Made by a program: the position numbers and the translations under genes. Shown in pieces: positions 34,431-42,705 of a stretch of DNA of 55,640 bases; position 1 is the first letter of the stretch; the number at the start of each line of letters is the position of its first letter. This DNA comes from Lachnospiraceae bacterium (GTDB lineage Bacteria; Bacillota; Clostridia; Lachnospirales; Lachnospiraceae). The notes under the pieces are model-generated. The model had not been told where the DNA came from. It ran no database searches and worked only from the letters and a program-made list of their open reading frames with translations. The stretch spans positions 1 through 55,640 of the forward strand of contig JAJQDT010000062.1 in NCBI GenBank assembly GCA_021202075.1, written 5' to 3'.

Positions 34431-35372
34431 TTATGCTCCCAGCTTTTTCTTTACATAATTTATAAATTGCTCCACCCCGACCGGAATATCTTCTCCTTTT
34501 CTAATCATATATCCGAAGACAATTTTGTCTTCTTTCAGTCCTCTCATTCGAAATCCTTCAGCGGCCGTTTCATTTTCAGGTGTCAGATAAGCAGCGCTTA
34601 TATTAGAAAGTTCTTCCGTCTGCAGCATCCGCGACATGATATACTCACTGTTCGTTGTTACAACAGTTTCCGCTTTTTCTATAGAATTTCCATCGGTATC
34701 AATGAGATCCCAGTAATTATCCGGTGAAAATTCATCCGGAAACCTCTGGATCAGACGCAGACCGGATAACTGACCATACATATCAAAAACCGGGCTTTCC
34801 GAATTTCCGAACTCTTTATCTTTTTTTCCTGGGTAAAGCATAACAACAGTTTGAGCCAATGGAAAAAATTCGAGATAATTACGCGCGAGATAATATGAAA
34901 AAGCTGCTTTCTGGTTTTGCATCAGGTATACAAAACCGACATCATCTTTCCGACTTTCCAGCCTCTGCACAATATCCTGTGTTCCAGCCGAATAAATCTG
35001 ATAATACAGATTTTCTGCTTTATGCAATCTGTAAAATTCCAAAAAAGTATCTGCAAACCAGGAACTTGGATTGTAGGAAAGGTGCAGCATTTCCTTCTTG
35101 CTTTCAATATGAAGCGTCTGCATTTCCTTCAGATTTTCCATGATGTTACTGGCATACTGATAAACTGCTTCTCCCTCTCTGGTCAGCAGCATTCCTCTCG
35201 CATAACGGTTAAAAAGTCGCACGCCAAGAGATTCTTCCAGCCCTTTTATCATCTTGCTGACGCCTGACTGCGCGATATGCAAATGCTCGGCTGCTTTGCT
35301 TGCAGAGCCAGCCTGAACACAGGCAATAAAACATTCAATCTGCCTGATATCAATCGTTTTTTTTAAATTCAT
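34431..35372 (-). CDS. LysR-family transcriptional regulator
   Basis: 313 residues. N-terminal helix-turn-helix IRQIECFIACVQAGSASKAAEHLHIAQSGVSKMIKGLE is the LysR signature. The rest is the two-lobed ligand domain. It is upstream of the uptake operon on the same strand, with a terminator in between, so it may or may not control it; LysR targets are usually divergent, and none is divergent here. Region 35373-35615 upstream has no other gene. Confidence 0.9.
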   Translation of the reverse strand: MNLKKTIDIRQIECFIACVQAGSASKAAEHLHIAQSGVSKMIKGLEESLGVRLFNRYARGMLLTREGEAVYQYASNIMENLKEMQTLHIESKKEMLHLSYNPSSWFADTFLEFYRLHKAENLYYQIYSAGTQDIVQRLESRKDDVGFVYLMQNQKAAFSYYLARNYLEFFPLAQTVVMLYPGKKDKEFGNSESPVFDMYGQLSGLRLIQRFPDEFSPDNYWDLIDTDGNSIEKAETVVTTNSEYIMSRMLQTEELSNISAAYLTPENETAAEGFRMRGLKEDKIVFGYMIRKGEDIPVGVEQFINYVKKKLGA

Positions 35373-35615
35373 CTGTATTCCCTCATATCCCCTCTAAATA
35401 TAATCGGCGCAGCTGTCCTCACCTTTTCTTCGCACTTTCTTCTGAAATCTCCGATATAAACTATACTGCCCATAGCAATTCCAGCAGCTCTTGAACTTAG
35501 GAAATTCAACTACGTTTCACATTATAAGCGAATTTGTAATCCAACACAACACTCGTTTTGGTCATTTTCAAACTCCTGCGGGAATTCTGTGGTTGCTTAG
35601 CGAGACATGACATCA

Positions 35616-35882
35616 CTATGTATAGTATAGGAATGATGGGCAAGCAATGTGATAAGCAATCACATCATTTTCCTTGTGTGTTTTCCCTGTCTGTGCCTCG
35701 TACAGTCGTTTAGAAAATAAAAACTCTGCGTCAGCTGTGTCAGGGTTGCACTGATAGGAGCTGATCCATTTTCCGCCAGCAGTCTTGTCCGGGTTCTTCA
35801 CATAGTTGACGGAACTGCCAAGCGCCCGCGACACACTTCGGCCTTTACCGACATGGAGCGGTTTTAAAAATGTTGTTGCCAT
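35616..35882 (-). pseudogene. Relaxase (mobilisation nuclease), N-terminal remnant
   Basis: The frame encodes MATTFLKPLHVGKGRSVSRA, then ALGSSVNYVKNPDKTAGGKW and ends at ENDVIAYHIACPSFLYYT. The first 80 residues match the N-terminal domain of MobA/VirD2-type relaxases of clostridial conjugative elements. The HxH metal motif and the rest (over 300 residues) are gone. It is part of the relic set with the serine recombinase beside it. Confidence 0.7.
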
Positions 35883-35926
35883 AAATTTCGCCTCCGTTGC
35901 TCAACAACGAATATCATGTTTGTCAC

Positions 35927-35961
35927 TACCCGCAAAAGGACATTTTGTCCGTTTGCGGGTA
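35927..35961. other. Candidate oriT hairpin upstream of the relaxase relic
   Basis: Arms TACCCGCAAA (35927-35936) and TTTGCGGGTA (35952-35961) surround an inner hairpin AGGACA/TGTCC. It lies 45 bases upstream of the relaxase start, where many mobilisable elements have their oriT nic region. Confidence 0.4.
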
Positions 35962-35985
35962 AGTAATGGAAATCATATACTAATT

Positions 35986-36852
35986 TCATGTCATAATAAT
36001 CTGGTCTGTTTCCTGCTCATAAAGTTTTTCGCCGCAGTCAGCGCAAAACAGAAAGCCCGTTAAAGGATTAGCAGTACCGAGCGTGTCCGTGCGGTGGACT
36101 GTTTTCCTGGTTCGCTGAGCGATCTGCCAGGTCTCCGGATCGACGATAGCCTCATGGGTGTTCTCAAAAATCATCCATTCTTCACGAGGGCGCTTCGTCC
36201 GCTTGTCCTTATAACTTTTTTTGCCGGTACGGAAATTAACGGTATGCCCCATATACTCAGGTTTTTCTAAAAGAAATCCTACGGTTGTCCCATTCCAGTC
36301 GTAGGGTCGGTTCTCTTTGTACATGGTTTTGTGAGTGCCGCGTCCCCGTTTTGCCAGATAGTAGCTTGGACATTCTACTTTTTCTTCACGTAAAATCCGG
36401 GCAATCTCATAAGGGCCATTTCCTGACACAGCTAATCTGTATATGCGCCGTACTACTGCAGCAGCTTCCTCATCAACCAGCCAGTGATCCTTATCTTCCG
36501 GGTCTTTTACATAACCATACAGGCAATGATTTGTGGTAGGCTTTCCAGCTGTTCCCTTGACCCTGTATGCTGCCGAGACCTTGCACGAGCAGTCCCTGAG
36601 ATACCATTCGTTCATGATATTAAGCATTGGCGCAAACTCGCTGCTGTTCTGGTCATCGCTGTCAATATTGTTCGCGATTGCAGTCCAATATTCCAAGGAA
36701 TATTGGACTCTCGCGGCAGTCGCCAGATATCCGCGCAAGCGCGTCTACTTGGCTCGTTGCTTCGCGGAAATAAAATGAACCCCATGCTGCCGGAACATTA
36801 CCTCCGTATAGAAACCGGTTTCCAGGTAATTTCTCCCGACCCGGCTCATATC
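35986..36852 (-). pseudogene. Serine site-specific recombinase, interrupted and 5'-truncated
   Basis: Minus-strand frame from 36852 gives DMSRVGRNYLETGFYTEV, the end of the resolvase catalytic domain, without the catalytic Ser. After HFI it is cut by an 87-bp insert with a stop codon (36682-36768), then resumes at AIANNIDSDDQNSSEFAPM, followed by the recombinase domain with LLEKPEYMGHTVNFRTGKK and a zinc ribbon start CADCGEKL. The C-terminal end is lost. So both ends and the middle are damaged. It belongs to a former conjugative or mobilisable element. Confidence 0.75.
36682..36768. repeat. 87-bp palindromic insert in the recombinase relic
   Basis: The recombinase coding frame is continuous if 36682-36768 is removed. 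It starts with a perfect palindrome, AGTCCAATATTCC / GGAATATTGGACT around AA (36682-36709), and ends in a GC-rich hairpin region with CGCGCAAGCGCG. It resembles a small non-autonomous element. Similar copies were not found elsewhere in the window. Confidence 0.6.
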
Positions 36853-36881
36853 TCCTTGTGTCAAGGAAAAACCAACAAAAA

Positions 36882-36927
36882 AGAAAATCCAGAGAGCTGA
36901 AGGAGGACACAACCCTCTGGATTTTCT
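36882..36927. terminator. Terminator hairpin
   Basis: AGAAAATCCAGAG and CTCTGGATTTTCT are perfect 13-bp arms; T-rich sequence on both sides suggests bidirectional function. Confidence 0.6.
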
Positions 36928-37000
36928 TTTGAAATAGACAGACTACCCTTTATACTATATGCCGAATAGGTGACTGTATTCTTGCTGATCAGGTTTAGAA

Positions 37001-37032
37001 AAAGCAGGAAACCCTTGGCGATTTCCTGCTTT
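37001..37032 (-). terminator. Terminator after the NTF2-like gene
   Basis: AAAGCAGGAAA and TTTCCTGCTTT arms, followed on the minus strand by TTTTTC, 39 bases beyond the NTF2-like stop. Confidence 0.65.
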
Positions 37033-37070
37033 ATGTCGTGATTGCTATGATTCAGTTTTCTTCTGATACA

Positions 37071-37457
37071 TTATTTCTCCTGAATAGTATTGGAATTCTG
37101 ATTATAGGCTTTCGCCACACATTTCCACTCACCGTTCATCTTCAGGAGAAGAAGTACATCGGTGAAATCAATGCGGTTTCCCCAGCCTTGCTCAAGAACA
37201 CGCACAACAGCCAGTGTTTCCTCTAAAAGCAGGACATCTATACGGGCGCTGAAGTTGTCACCACCAGGTACGGTATCTACATTGTGATAAAACTGTTCGA
37301 TAGAGCCATGCTCCAGTTCGCCATCAAGATAACCAAACAGGACTGCCTCGTCAGTAAACAGCTCCTTAGCATATTTGCTGTTACCCTCGGCAACACTCCT
37401 GACAAACTTCATTGCGGCTTCCTCGACAGCCTGGTATTCTTTTAATTCTGCTCTCAT
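37071..37457 (-). CDS. NTF2-like / SnoaL-fold protein
   Basis: 128 residues beginning MRAELKEYQAVEEAAMKFVRSVAEG, with the segments HGSIEQFYHNVDTVPGGDNF and TDVLLLLKMNGEWKCVAKAY, the layout of the lumazine-binding/SnoaL-like cone fold. These proteins act as small-molecule enzymes or binding partners. It follows TauE on the same strand but 127 bases away. Substrate unknown. Confidence 0.75.
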   Translation of the reverse strand: MRAELKEYQAVEEAAMKFVRSVAEGNSKYAKELFTDEAVLFGYLDGELEHGSIEQFYHNVDTVPGGDNFSARIDVLLLEETLAVVRVLEQGWGNRIDFTDVLLLLKMNGEWKCVAKAYNQNSNTIQEK

Positions 37458-37584
37458 AGTGACTTTCTCCTAATAATTATAAAATACTTGTATAAGGCAT
37501 TCATGCCCTATGACACATAATTCGTGCTGTTGCCAGTTTTGCGTTAGTCATCTTATACACAGCCTTTTAATCTGCTGGCTTTTT

Positions 37585-38346
37585 TCAGGCAATCAAGTCC
37601 GAACATATTTTTATGAAGAATATGACCAGAACAACCAGCATCAGCGGCTTCACAGATTTTGCTCCCCACCGTGTAAAGAACCATGTCCCGACATAATTTC
37701 CTGCTATGCTGAAACACCCCGCCGTCAGACCCAGAATTAAAATCACTTTCCCATTCAAAAGATAAACAGCAAGGGCGGTGAGGTTCGTTGTCAGATTTAT
37801 CACCTTTGCCACTCCGTTTGCAGATTGAAGCGGCATATGGGCAATGGCAGTCAGCAGCAACAACAGGAATGTACCCGTTCCCGGACCATAAAAGCCATCA
37901 TAAACACCGATCACTGCTGCAACGATCATGCTTAAAATCGTGGTTTTCTTCTCGCTATAGGGAACATTCTGTACATCAAGCGAATGGCATCGCAGCACAT
38001 AAAACGCAGTAAGTGGCAGGATGATAAGCATGATGATTTTGAAGTATTCATCGCTGATCAGCAATGCCAGATGCGCACCGGCGCTGGAACCAAGTAAAGC
38101 ACATATGACACACAGGGCGGCTTGTTTCCAGACGATGTATCCATTTCTGGCGAACCGCCAGGTTGCCAGCGCAGTTCCCATTCCTGAACTGAGCTTGTTC
38201 GTCCCGATGGCCATATGCACCGGCAGGCCTGCGATCATATATGCGGGTAGGGATATTAAGCCACCGCCTCCGGCAACTGCATCTACAAACCCTGCTAAAA
38301 ATATCAGAGGGCATATGATAATAAATTGCAGCGCAGTTACATCCAT
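37585..38346 (-). CDS. Full-length TauE/SafE-family anion exporter
   Basis: 253 residues with eight membrane segments and the two family repeats: ICPLIFLAGFVDAVAGGGGL and AAVIGVYDGFYGPGTGTFLLLL. This family exports sulfite, sulfoacetate or other organosulfur anions. It is unrelated in detail to the split TauE gene. The gene ends 15 bases before the flavin reductase on the same strand, so the two are probably one operon. Confidence 0.9.
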   Translation of the reverse strand: MDVTALQFIIICPLIFLAGFVDAVAGGGGLISLPAYMIAGLPVHMAIGTNKLSSGMGTALATWRFARNGYIVWKQAALCVICALLGSSAGAHLALLISDEYFKIIMLIILPLTAFYVLRCHSLDVQNVPYSEKKTTILSMIVAAVIGVYDGFYGPGTGTFLLLLLTAIAHMPLQSANGVAKVINLTTNLTALAVYLLNGKVILILGLTAGCFSIAGNYVGTWFFTRWGAKSVKPLMLVVLVIFFIKICSDLIA

Positions 38347-38361
38347 ATTGAGCCTCCGCGG

Positions 38362-38925
38362 TTATTTCAGCTTCAATCCATCTCTGAACGCTTCGCCAAC
38401 TCGCTCCGTGACCTTATAATATCCATGCGTGTACGGGTCAAAGGCGATTGCAGAAACTTTTGTCATATTCACCTTGTCACCATCCATGACGGATTCATCC
38501 GCTGTTGTGTTGACCACCTTGCCTATAACTCCACACCCGTATTCTCCATCCTGATACTCGATGAATTCGCACTCCATACACAGGGGGAATTCATTGATGA
38601 TCGGGGCATCCACATGAGCCGACTTTGTTGCAGTCAGCCCGCTCTTTGCAAATTTGTCCGGCGTATTATTGCCAGACACAACGCCGAAATAATCTGCTTC
38701 CACCATATGAGCAGCATCCGCAATGCTGACGGTAAAGGCTTTTCTGGCCTTCATATTTTTTACCGTCTTGTGTGTCTCCGTCAGATTGAGGATCACCTGA
38801 TCCCTGGACAGCATAGTCCCCCATGCAGCATTCATGACATTGACGCTTCCATCCTCGTTGTAGGTTGCGACCATCAGTACCGGCATCGGGAAAATAGCTT
38901 CCGTAGTTTTTATATCTTCTCTCAT
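38362..38925 (-). CDS. Flavin reductase-like domain protein
   Basis: 187 residues from ATG 38925 (MREDIKTTEAIFPMPVLMVA), after AGGAGG; the earlier ATG at 38976 would add an unlikely leader. The segments AAWGTMLSRDQVILNL and HVDAPIINEFPLCMECEF are those of the FMN-binding split-barrel reductases. It likely reduces FMN or a quinone with NAD(P)H. It shares a divergent promoter region with the HxlR gene and a repeat at 38994-39020. Confidence 0.87.
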   Translation of the reverse strand: MREDIKTTEAIFPMPVLMVATYNEDGSVNVMNAAWGTMLSRDQVILNLTETHKTVKNMKARKAFTVSIADAAHMVEADYFGVVSGNNTPDKFAKSGLTATKSAHVDAPIINEFPLCMECEFIEYQDGEYGCGVIGKVVNTTADESVMDGDKVNMTKVSAIAFDPYTHGYYKVTERVGEAFRDGLKLK

Positions 38926-38993
38926 TGCGACAGACCTCCTGTTTTTATTGCCTTTCGGCTGTACATATGCTATCATAGTGTCAGTTCAAATAC

Positions 38994-39020
38994 AAGTACC
39001 AACATTTTTGTAAGGTACTT
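38994..39020. promoter_or_regulatory. Inverted repeat in the flavin reductase/HxlR promoter region
   Basis: AAGTACC (38994-39000) and GGTACTT (39014-39020), arms of 7 bp with 13 bases between, in the divergent intergenic region. HxlR-family regulators bind this sort of repeat. Confidence 0.6.
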
Positions 39021-39037
39021 ACCCGGAGGCAAGCGTG

Positions 39038-39373
39038 ATGAAGAATATAGAAACTGCAAATTTTGATGACACCGGATACAGCTATACGTTGTCCCTTATT
39101 TCCGGAAAATACAAACCGGTGATCCTTTATTGTCTGATGGAATATGAGCCGGTACGCTTTAACCAGATGCGGCGCTATCTGAAAAACGTGGCCGATAAGA
39201 CACTGAGCCAAAACCTCAAAGAATTGGAGGCTGATGATTTAATCGTTCGCCACGAATACCCGCAAATACCTCCAAAGGTAGAGTATTCCCTCACGGAAAG
39301 AGGCCATTCCCTGGTCAGCGTATTGGATAAATTGTGTGACTGGGGAAATGAAAACAGAAAACACGAAAAGTAG
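39038..39373 (+). CDS. HxlR-family transcriptional regulator
   Basis: 111 residues from ATG 39038, after CCGGAGG. Contains the HxlR winged helix: SGKYKPVILYCLMEYEPVRFNQ, then LKNVADKTLSQNLKELEADD. Many HxlR proteins sense quinones or aldehydes through a Cys near the N-terminus; here that Cys is absent, although one Cys lies in LYCLM. It probably regulates the adjacent flavin reductase and TauE genes. Confidence 0.88.
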   Translation: MKNIETANFDDTGYSYTLSLISGKYKPVILYCLMEYEPVRFNQMRRYLKNVADKTLSQNLKELEADDLIVRHEYPQIPPKVEYSLTERGHSLVSVLDKLCDWGNENRKHEK

Positions 39374-39395
39374 AGCCACACGTTCCGATATAATT

Positions 39396-39441
39396 CATAC
39401 CGCAAGCTGCATTTTATTTCTTCCATGCAACCTGCGGTATG
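39396..39441 (+). terminator. Terminator after the HxlR gene
   Basis: CATACCGCA and TGCGGTATG arms with TTTTC after the hairpin. Confidence 0.6.
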
Positions 39442-39499
39442 GTTTTCTTAATCAGCTATGACAAGCGCTCAAGGCCCTCTGTTTTATTTAGCCAACTGT

Positions 39500-39772
39500 T
39501 TACCGTGGACACATCGCACCGCCAGAGAAGGGATGCTTCGCATTATTAGCGATATAATCAGGAGCATAGGGTTCCTCCATGGGAGCATTCATCCGTTCCT
39601 GTTCATGCTGATCCTTTATCGCTCTGCGCACCATCAGCTTCCATTGGCGCTGTTCGTATTTCTCCTGACGCTGCACCTGTTTCCGCTCTGCAAGGATACG
39701 GTTATGCGTCTTGTCAGCAAGCACAATATTCGGGCAATAATAATCTCCCTGTTTTGTGTAGGTGATATTCAT
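39500..39772 (-). CDS. Small protein with a TnpV-like N-terminus
   Basis: 90 residues beginning MNITYTKQGDYYCPNIVL, which resembles the start of TnpV from Tn4451-type elements. After that the sequence (basic, Lys/Arg-rich, ending SGGAMCPR) is not of that family. AAAGGAG box before the ATG. It lies close to the right end of the island and is probably a hybrid relic. Confidence 0.45.
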   Translation of the reverse strand: MNITYTKQGDYYCPNIVLADKTHNRILAERKQVQRQEKYEQRQWKLMVRRAIKDQHEQERMNAPMEEPYAPDYIANNAKHPFSGGAMCPR

Positions 39773-39897
39773 ATGAGACTCCTTTCGTGGTAAAGCTGTT
39801 TTCAGTTACGATAAGTTCGACTGATCACCTCCCATCACCATAGCTGATGTTCATTCGCCACAAACGAGCCTCAGTCATGATGTATTTTCGGGTAACG

Positions 39898-39921
39898 GTA
39901 GTAAGTTACCCTTTATAAAAT
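39898..39921 (-). repeat. Right inverted repeat of the island
   Basis: Reverse complement matches 16050-16073 at 21 of 24 positions. Next to it, 39880-39925 has a second inverted arrangement with GATGTATTTT and AAAATACATC outer arms and GGGTAAC/GTTACCC inside. Confidence 0.7.
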
Positions 39922-39928
39922 ACATCTT

Positions 39929-40369
39929 GGCATAAAATTTTTGCTTCAGCCCGTTAATGGCGGAGCGGATGCGGATAGTTTTAAAGAGCAGCCGGATATA
40001 AAGCTTAGAACCGCTGTCACAATGGCCTGCGGATTACTCATAGGCTGGGTGTGCGGCTTCACTGGCGGCGGCGGTGTAATGCTATTAACCGCATTTACAC
40101 TAATCCTTGGATATAATCTTAAAGTAGCGGTTGGAACAAGCACAATGATTATGACAGCAGTCGCATTAATTGGCGCGATCAGTCACTTTAGCATTGGAGC
40201 TGATTTTCATGCACTCCCGACATTCATTATTGTCTTTTTCTGCGCCATTGGCGCATTGATTGCTGCAGTATACGCCAACAGGTGCAATACCAAAAAGTTA
40301 AACTATGTAATTGGCATTATTCTGCTAATCCTTGGCGGTTCCACTATCATCACAAAATTTTTACTATGA
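39929..40369 (+). pseudogene. TauE/SafE-type transporter, C-terminal half (split gene)
   Basis: The frame continues GIKFLLQPVNGG and includes TMACGLLIGWVCGFTGGGGVMLL, the second signature of TauE/SafE proteins, with four membrane segments. No family start codon is found here: the N-terminal half is at 15701-16043. With base 16043 joined to 39930 the frame is complete. The longer frame upstream is derived from the island end. Confidence 0.8.
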
Positions 40370-40389
40370 GTGATAATTTTCCCTGAAAA

Positions 40390-40453
40390 GAGTCGACTGT
40401 ACGTAACTGTTCAGTGCCTTCACAGTTACGGCCGTACCAGACGAAGCCGACTC
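40390..40453. repeat. Palindromic repeat, left of the MATE cassette
   Basis: Outer arms GAGTCG and CGACTC, inner arms CGTAACTG and CAGTTACG around TTCAGTGCCTTC. A related element in opposite orientation is at 42670-42699, so the MATE/MarR cassette is bracketed by inverted copies. Confidence 0.55.
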
Positions 40454-40466
40454 CAATGTTTTTTCT

Positions 40467-41843
40467 TCAGCTGTTCCTCTCCTTAACTTCTGTAATACAT
40501 AGTTCTTTATTTCCTATACAACTTTTCAAAATAGCCGTACAGGCAATTATTGCCGCCAGGATACCAATATAGTCTGAGATCAACTGTGTATAAATCAGGC
40601 CGTTCAGTTCAAAAAAATAATTCAAAAGGTACATAAGCGGAACATAGATTATGCCCTGTCTCAAAAGAGATACAATAATTGGCGCGGTTGATTTTCCCAG
40701 AGCCTGCATAATACTGATGCAAAGAAAGTAAAGTCCAATAAACGGTCCGGATAGTATAATTGCTTTTGTCATATCAATCCCTAAAGTAATCACCTCTGCC
40801 CCCGTTACAAAAGAAGAAACAATCGCTTCACAGACTGTAAAACAAATAACGGTTAAAATAACGCCTAAGCCCATGCATACAATACCTGATTTCTTTATTG
40901 TTTCCTTTAAACGGTCAAAATTCTCTGCCCCATAATTGTATGACAAAATCGGCAGTACACCCGTTGCAAGTCCCATTTGCAGCATCACTACGATCATTCC
41001 CACCTTCATAGCAACCCCCATGGCAGCGACTGCGTTATCGCCATACCCCGCAAGTAAAATATTCATGAAGATATTTGAGAAGCTCATCAGGAGATTTCCC
41101 AACGCGCCAGGTAAACCAATTGAAAAAACGGAAGATGCAATCCCGCCTCTCATAGAAAAATCTTTTAATGAAAGGGAAAGCAGGCTATCCTTTTTTCTGT
41201 AAAAATAATATACGTAAAACAGACAGGCAAACATATTGCCTATAACCGTAGCAACTGCAGCGCCCTGTACGCCCATTCCCATGCACAGAATCATGATAGG
41301 ATCAAGTACAATATTTGTAATTGTACCTATCAAATTACCAATCATGGATTCTCTGGCGGCTCCTTCGGCACGAATTATGTTTGAAAGCGTATTGCTGAAT
41401 ATAATAAAAACTGCGCCTATCGCAATCCAGTGAGTATAACTACACGCAAATGAAATTGTATTTTCTGTAGCGCCAATCGCCAATAAGACAGGTTCAGCAA
41501 AAATCAATAACGCGGCTGTGAAAAGCAAACCGATAGCAACTGAAGCATAAACACAAAAACTGGATATATGCTTTGCCCTCTCCTGATTGCCTGCTCCCAG
41601 CACATTGGAAATAACTGCACAGCCGCCGCTGCCAATTAAAGTCCCGACAGTAATCATCAATGTGAAAATGGGAGCTGCGAGTGAAACTGCGGCAACCATC
41701 ATGTCATTGTGCGTTTGTCCCACAAAGAATGTGTCAGCCATGTTGTAGATTACCACCACAATCATGCTGATTATTGCTGGAATACCCGTTTTAGAAATCA
41801 GTTTCCAAATGAAATCCTTTCCAAAATCCTGTGCTGTGTTCAT
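40467..41843 (-). CDS. MATE family efflux transporter
   Basis: 458 residues, 12 membrane segments, starting MNTAQDFGKDFIWKLISKTG and with the MATE pattern YNMADTFFVGQTHNDMMVAA. The AAGGAGG box precedes the start. It belongs to the MepA-like type in layout. A MarR gene lies directly upstream. The 16-bp motif TTGTTAGGATTTGAAC appears in its leader and in that of the MarR gene, so both are probably under the same repressor. Confidence 0.92.
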   Translation of the reverse strand: MNTAQDFGKDFIWKLISKTGIPAIISMIVVVIYNMADTFFVGQTHNDMMVAAVSLAAPIFTLMITVGTLIGSGGCAVISNVLGAGNQERAKHISSFCVYASVAIGLLFTAALLIFAEPVLLAIGATENTISFACSYTHWIAIGAVFIIFSNTLSNIIRAEGAARESMIGNLIGTITNIVLDPIMILCMGMGVQGAAVATVIGNMFACLFYVYYFYRKKDSLLSLSLKDFSMRGGIASSVFSIGLPGALGNLLMSFSNIFMNILLAGYGDNAVAAMGVAMKVGMIVVMLQMGLATGVLPILSYNYGAENFDRLKETIKKSGIVCMGLGVILTVICFTVCEAIVSSFVTGAEVITLGIDMTKAIILSGPFIGLYFLCISIMQALGKSTAPIIVSLLRQGIIYVPLMYLLNYFFELNGLIYTQLISDYIGILAAIIACTAILKSCIGNKELCITEVKERNS

Positions 41844-41862
41844 GATTTATCCTCCTTAATTT

Positions 41863-41915
41863 GTTCAAATCCTAACAATGTGTGGATAAATTTGACAACC
41901 ATTCAGGTTGTCAAA
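41863..41915. promoter_or_regulatory. Operator motif and palindrome between MarR and MATE genes
   Basis: TTGTTAGGATTTGAAC on the minus strand at 41863-41878 repeats, inverted, at 42373-42388 before the MarR gene. Beside it, 41891-41915 is a perfect palindrome with arms TTTGACAACC and GGTTGTCAAA around ATTCA, which overlaps the MarR stop codon and may serve as a second operator or a weak terminator. Confidence 0.6.
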
Positions 41916-42357
41916 TCCTGTCGATATTCTTTTGGATTTTTTCCAAAGTTATGAGAAAATCAGCAATTTCTTTCTGAGAAAGACCCGCAATTAGTTTATC
42001 CTCTGTCGCCGCAATCGTTTTCTGGTTCTCTTCACAAATCTTAATTGCCGTATCAGTTAGTAATATTTTTTTGCTCCGTCTATCCTCTGGTGATGGTATC
42101 CGTATTATCAGTTTTTTCCGTTCCATTGCTTTCAAAATTTCCGTAGCGGTGGAACGGCGAATTTTGAAGGCAGCTTCAATATCTTTCTGAAATACATCTT
42201 CATAGGTGTAATGCTTCCAGATATAAGACAGAAACCACTGCTGCATACTGGTGGGCGTATCTGTACCCATACTGCCATCATATCCATCGTGGAATGTCAC
42301 CCGCCGTAAAGCATTCGCCGTGCCAACAAGCTCCATTCCTATCATTTTATCTTTCAA
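41911..42357 (-). CDS. MarR-family transcriptional regulator
   Basis: 148 residues, start TTG at 42357 (MKDKMIGMELVG), placed by the AGGAGGA box. Winged helix with AAFKIRRSTATEILKAMERK (about residues 60-80) and wing PEDRRSKKILLTD. Lies 68 bases upstream of the MATE gene, same strand. The shared motif in both promoter regions supports autoregulation and control of the pump. Confidence 0.88.
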   Translation of the reverse strand: MKDKMIGMELVGTANALRRVTFHDGYDGSMGTDTPTSMQQWFLSYIWKHYTYEDVFQKDIEAAFKIRRSTATEILKAMERKKLIIRIPSPEDRRSKKILLTDTAIKICEENQKTIAATEDKLIAGLSQKEIADFLITLEKIQKNIDRI

Positions 42358-42372
42358 AGCTCTCCTCCTTAT

Positions 42373-42388
42373 TTGTTAGGATTTGAAC
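42373..42388. promoter_or_regulatory. MarR operator motif, upstream copy
   Basis: TTGTTAGGATTTGAAC, identical to the reverse complement of 41863-41878, located 16 bases upstream of the MarR start. Confidence 0.6.
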
Positions 42389-42461
42389 TATTTTAGCATG
42401 GAAATATGTCTCTGTCAAGCATACTTTTTCACATTAGTATTATTTATCACTATAAAAGACT

Positions 42462-42699
42462 GTCCTCTAATGTCCAGTCTCTTAGCCATGCAAGCATGGC
42501 TCGAGACTAGCCCTTGAGGACATTTTGTCTATTCAGGACAGTACCTCGCACTCGCTGCGAGGTACGTATGAAAACGTACATCTTACAGGAAAAAGTCCCA
42601 TCGCGAAGCGATTTTAAATGGACTTTTTCCTTCGCCAGGACGGCATCCCGCACAAGTGCGGGATATGTCCCGTAACTGTGAAGGTACTGAACAGTGACG
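42462..42699. repeat. Cluster of five inverted repeats
   Basis: Five hairpins in 240 bases: 42462-42521 (outer GTCCTC/GAGGAC, inner AGTCTC/GAGACT and GCCATGC/GCATGGC), 42541-42565 (GTACCTCGCA/TGCGAGGTAC), 42588-42630 (GGAAAAAGTCC/GGACTTTTTCC), 42645-42664 (ATCCCGCA/TGCGGGAT) and 42670-42699 (related to 40390-40453). They lie between the end of the MMPL gene and the MarR promoter. Confidence 0.7.
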
Positions 42700-42705
42700 A
42701 CGCTT

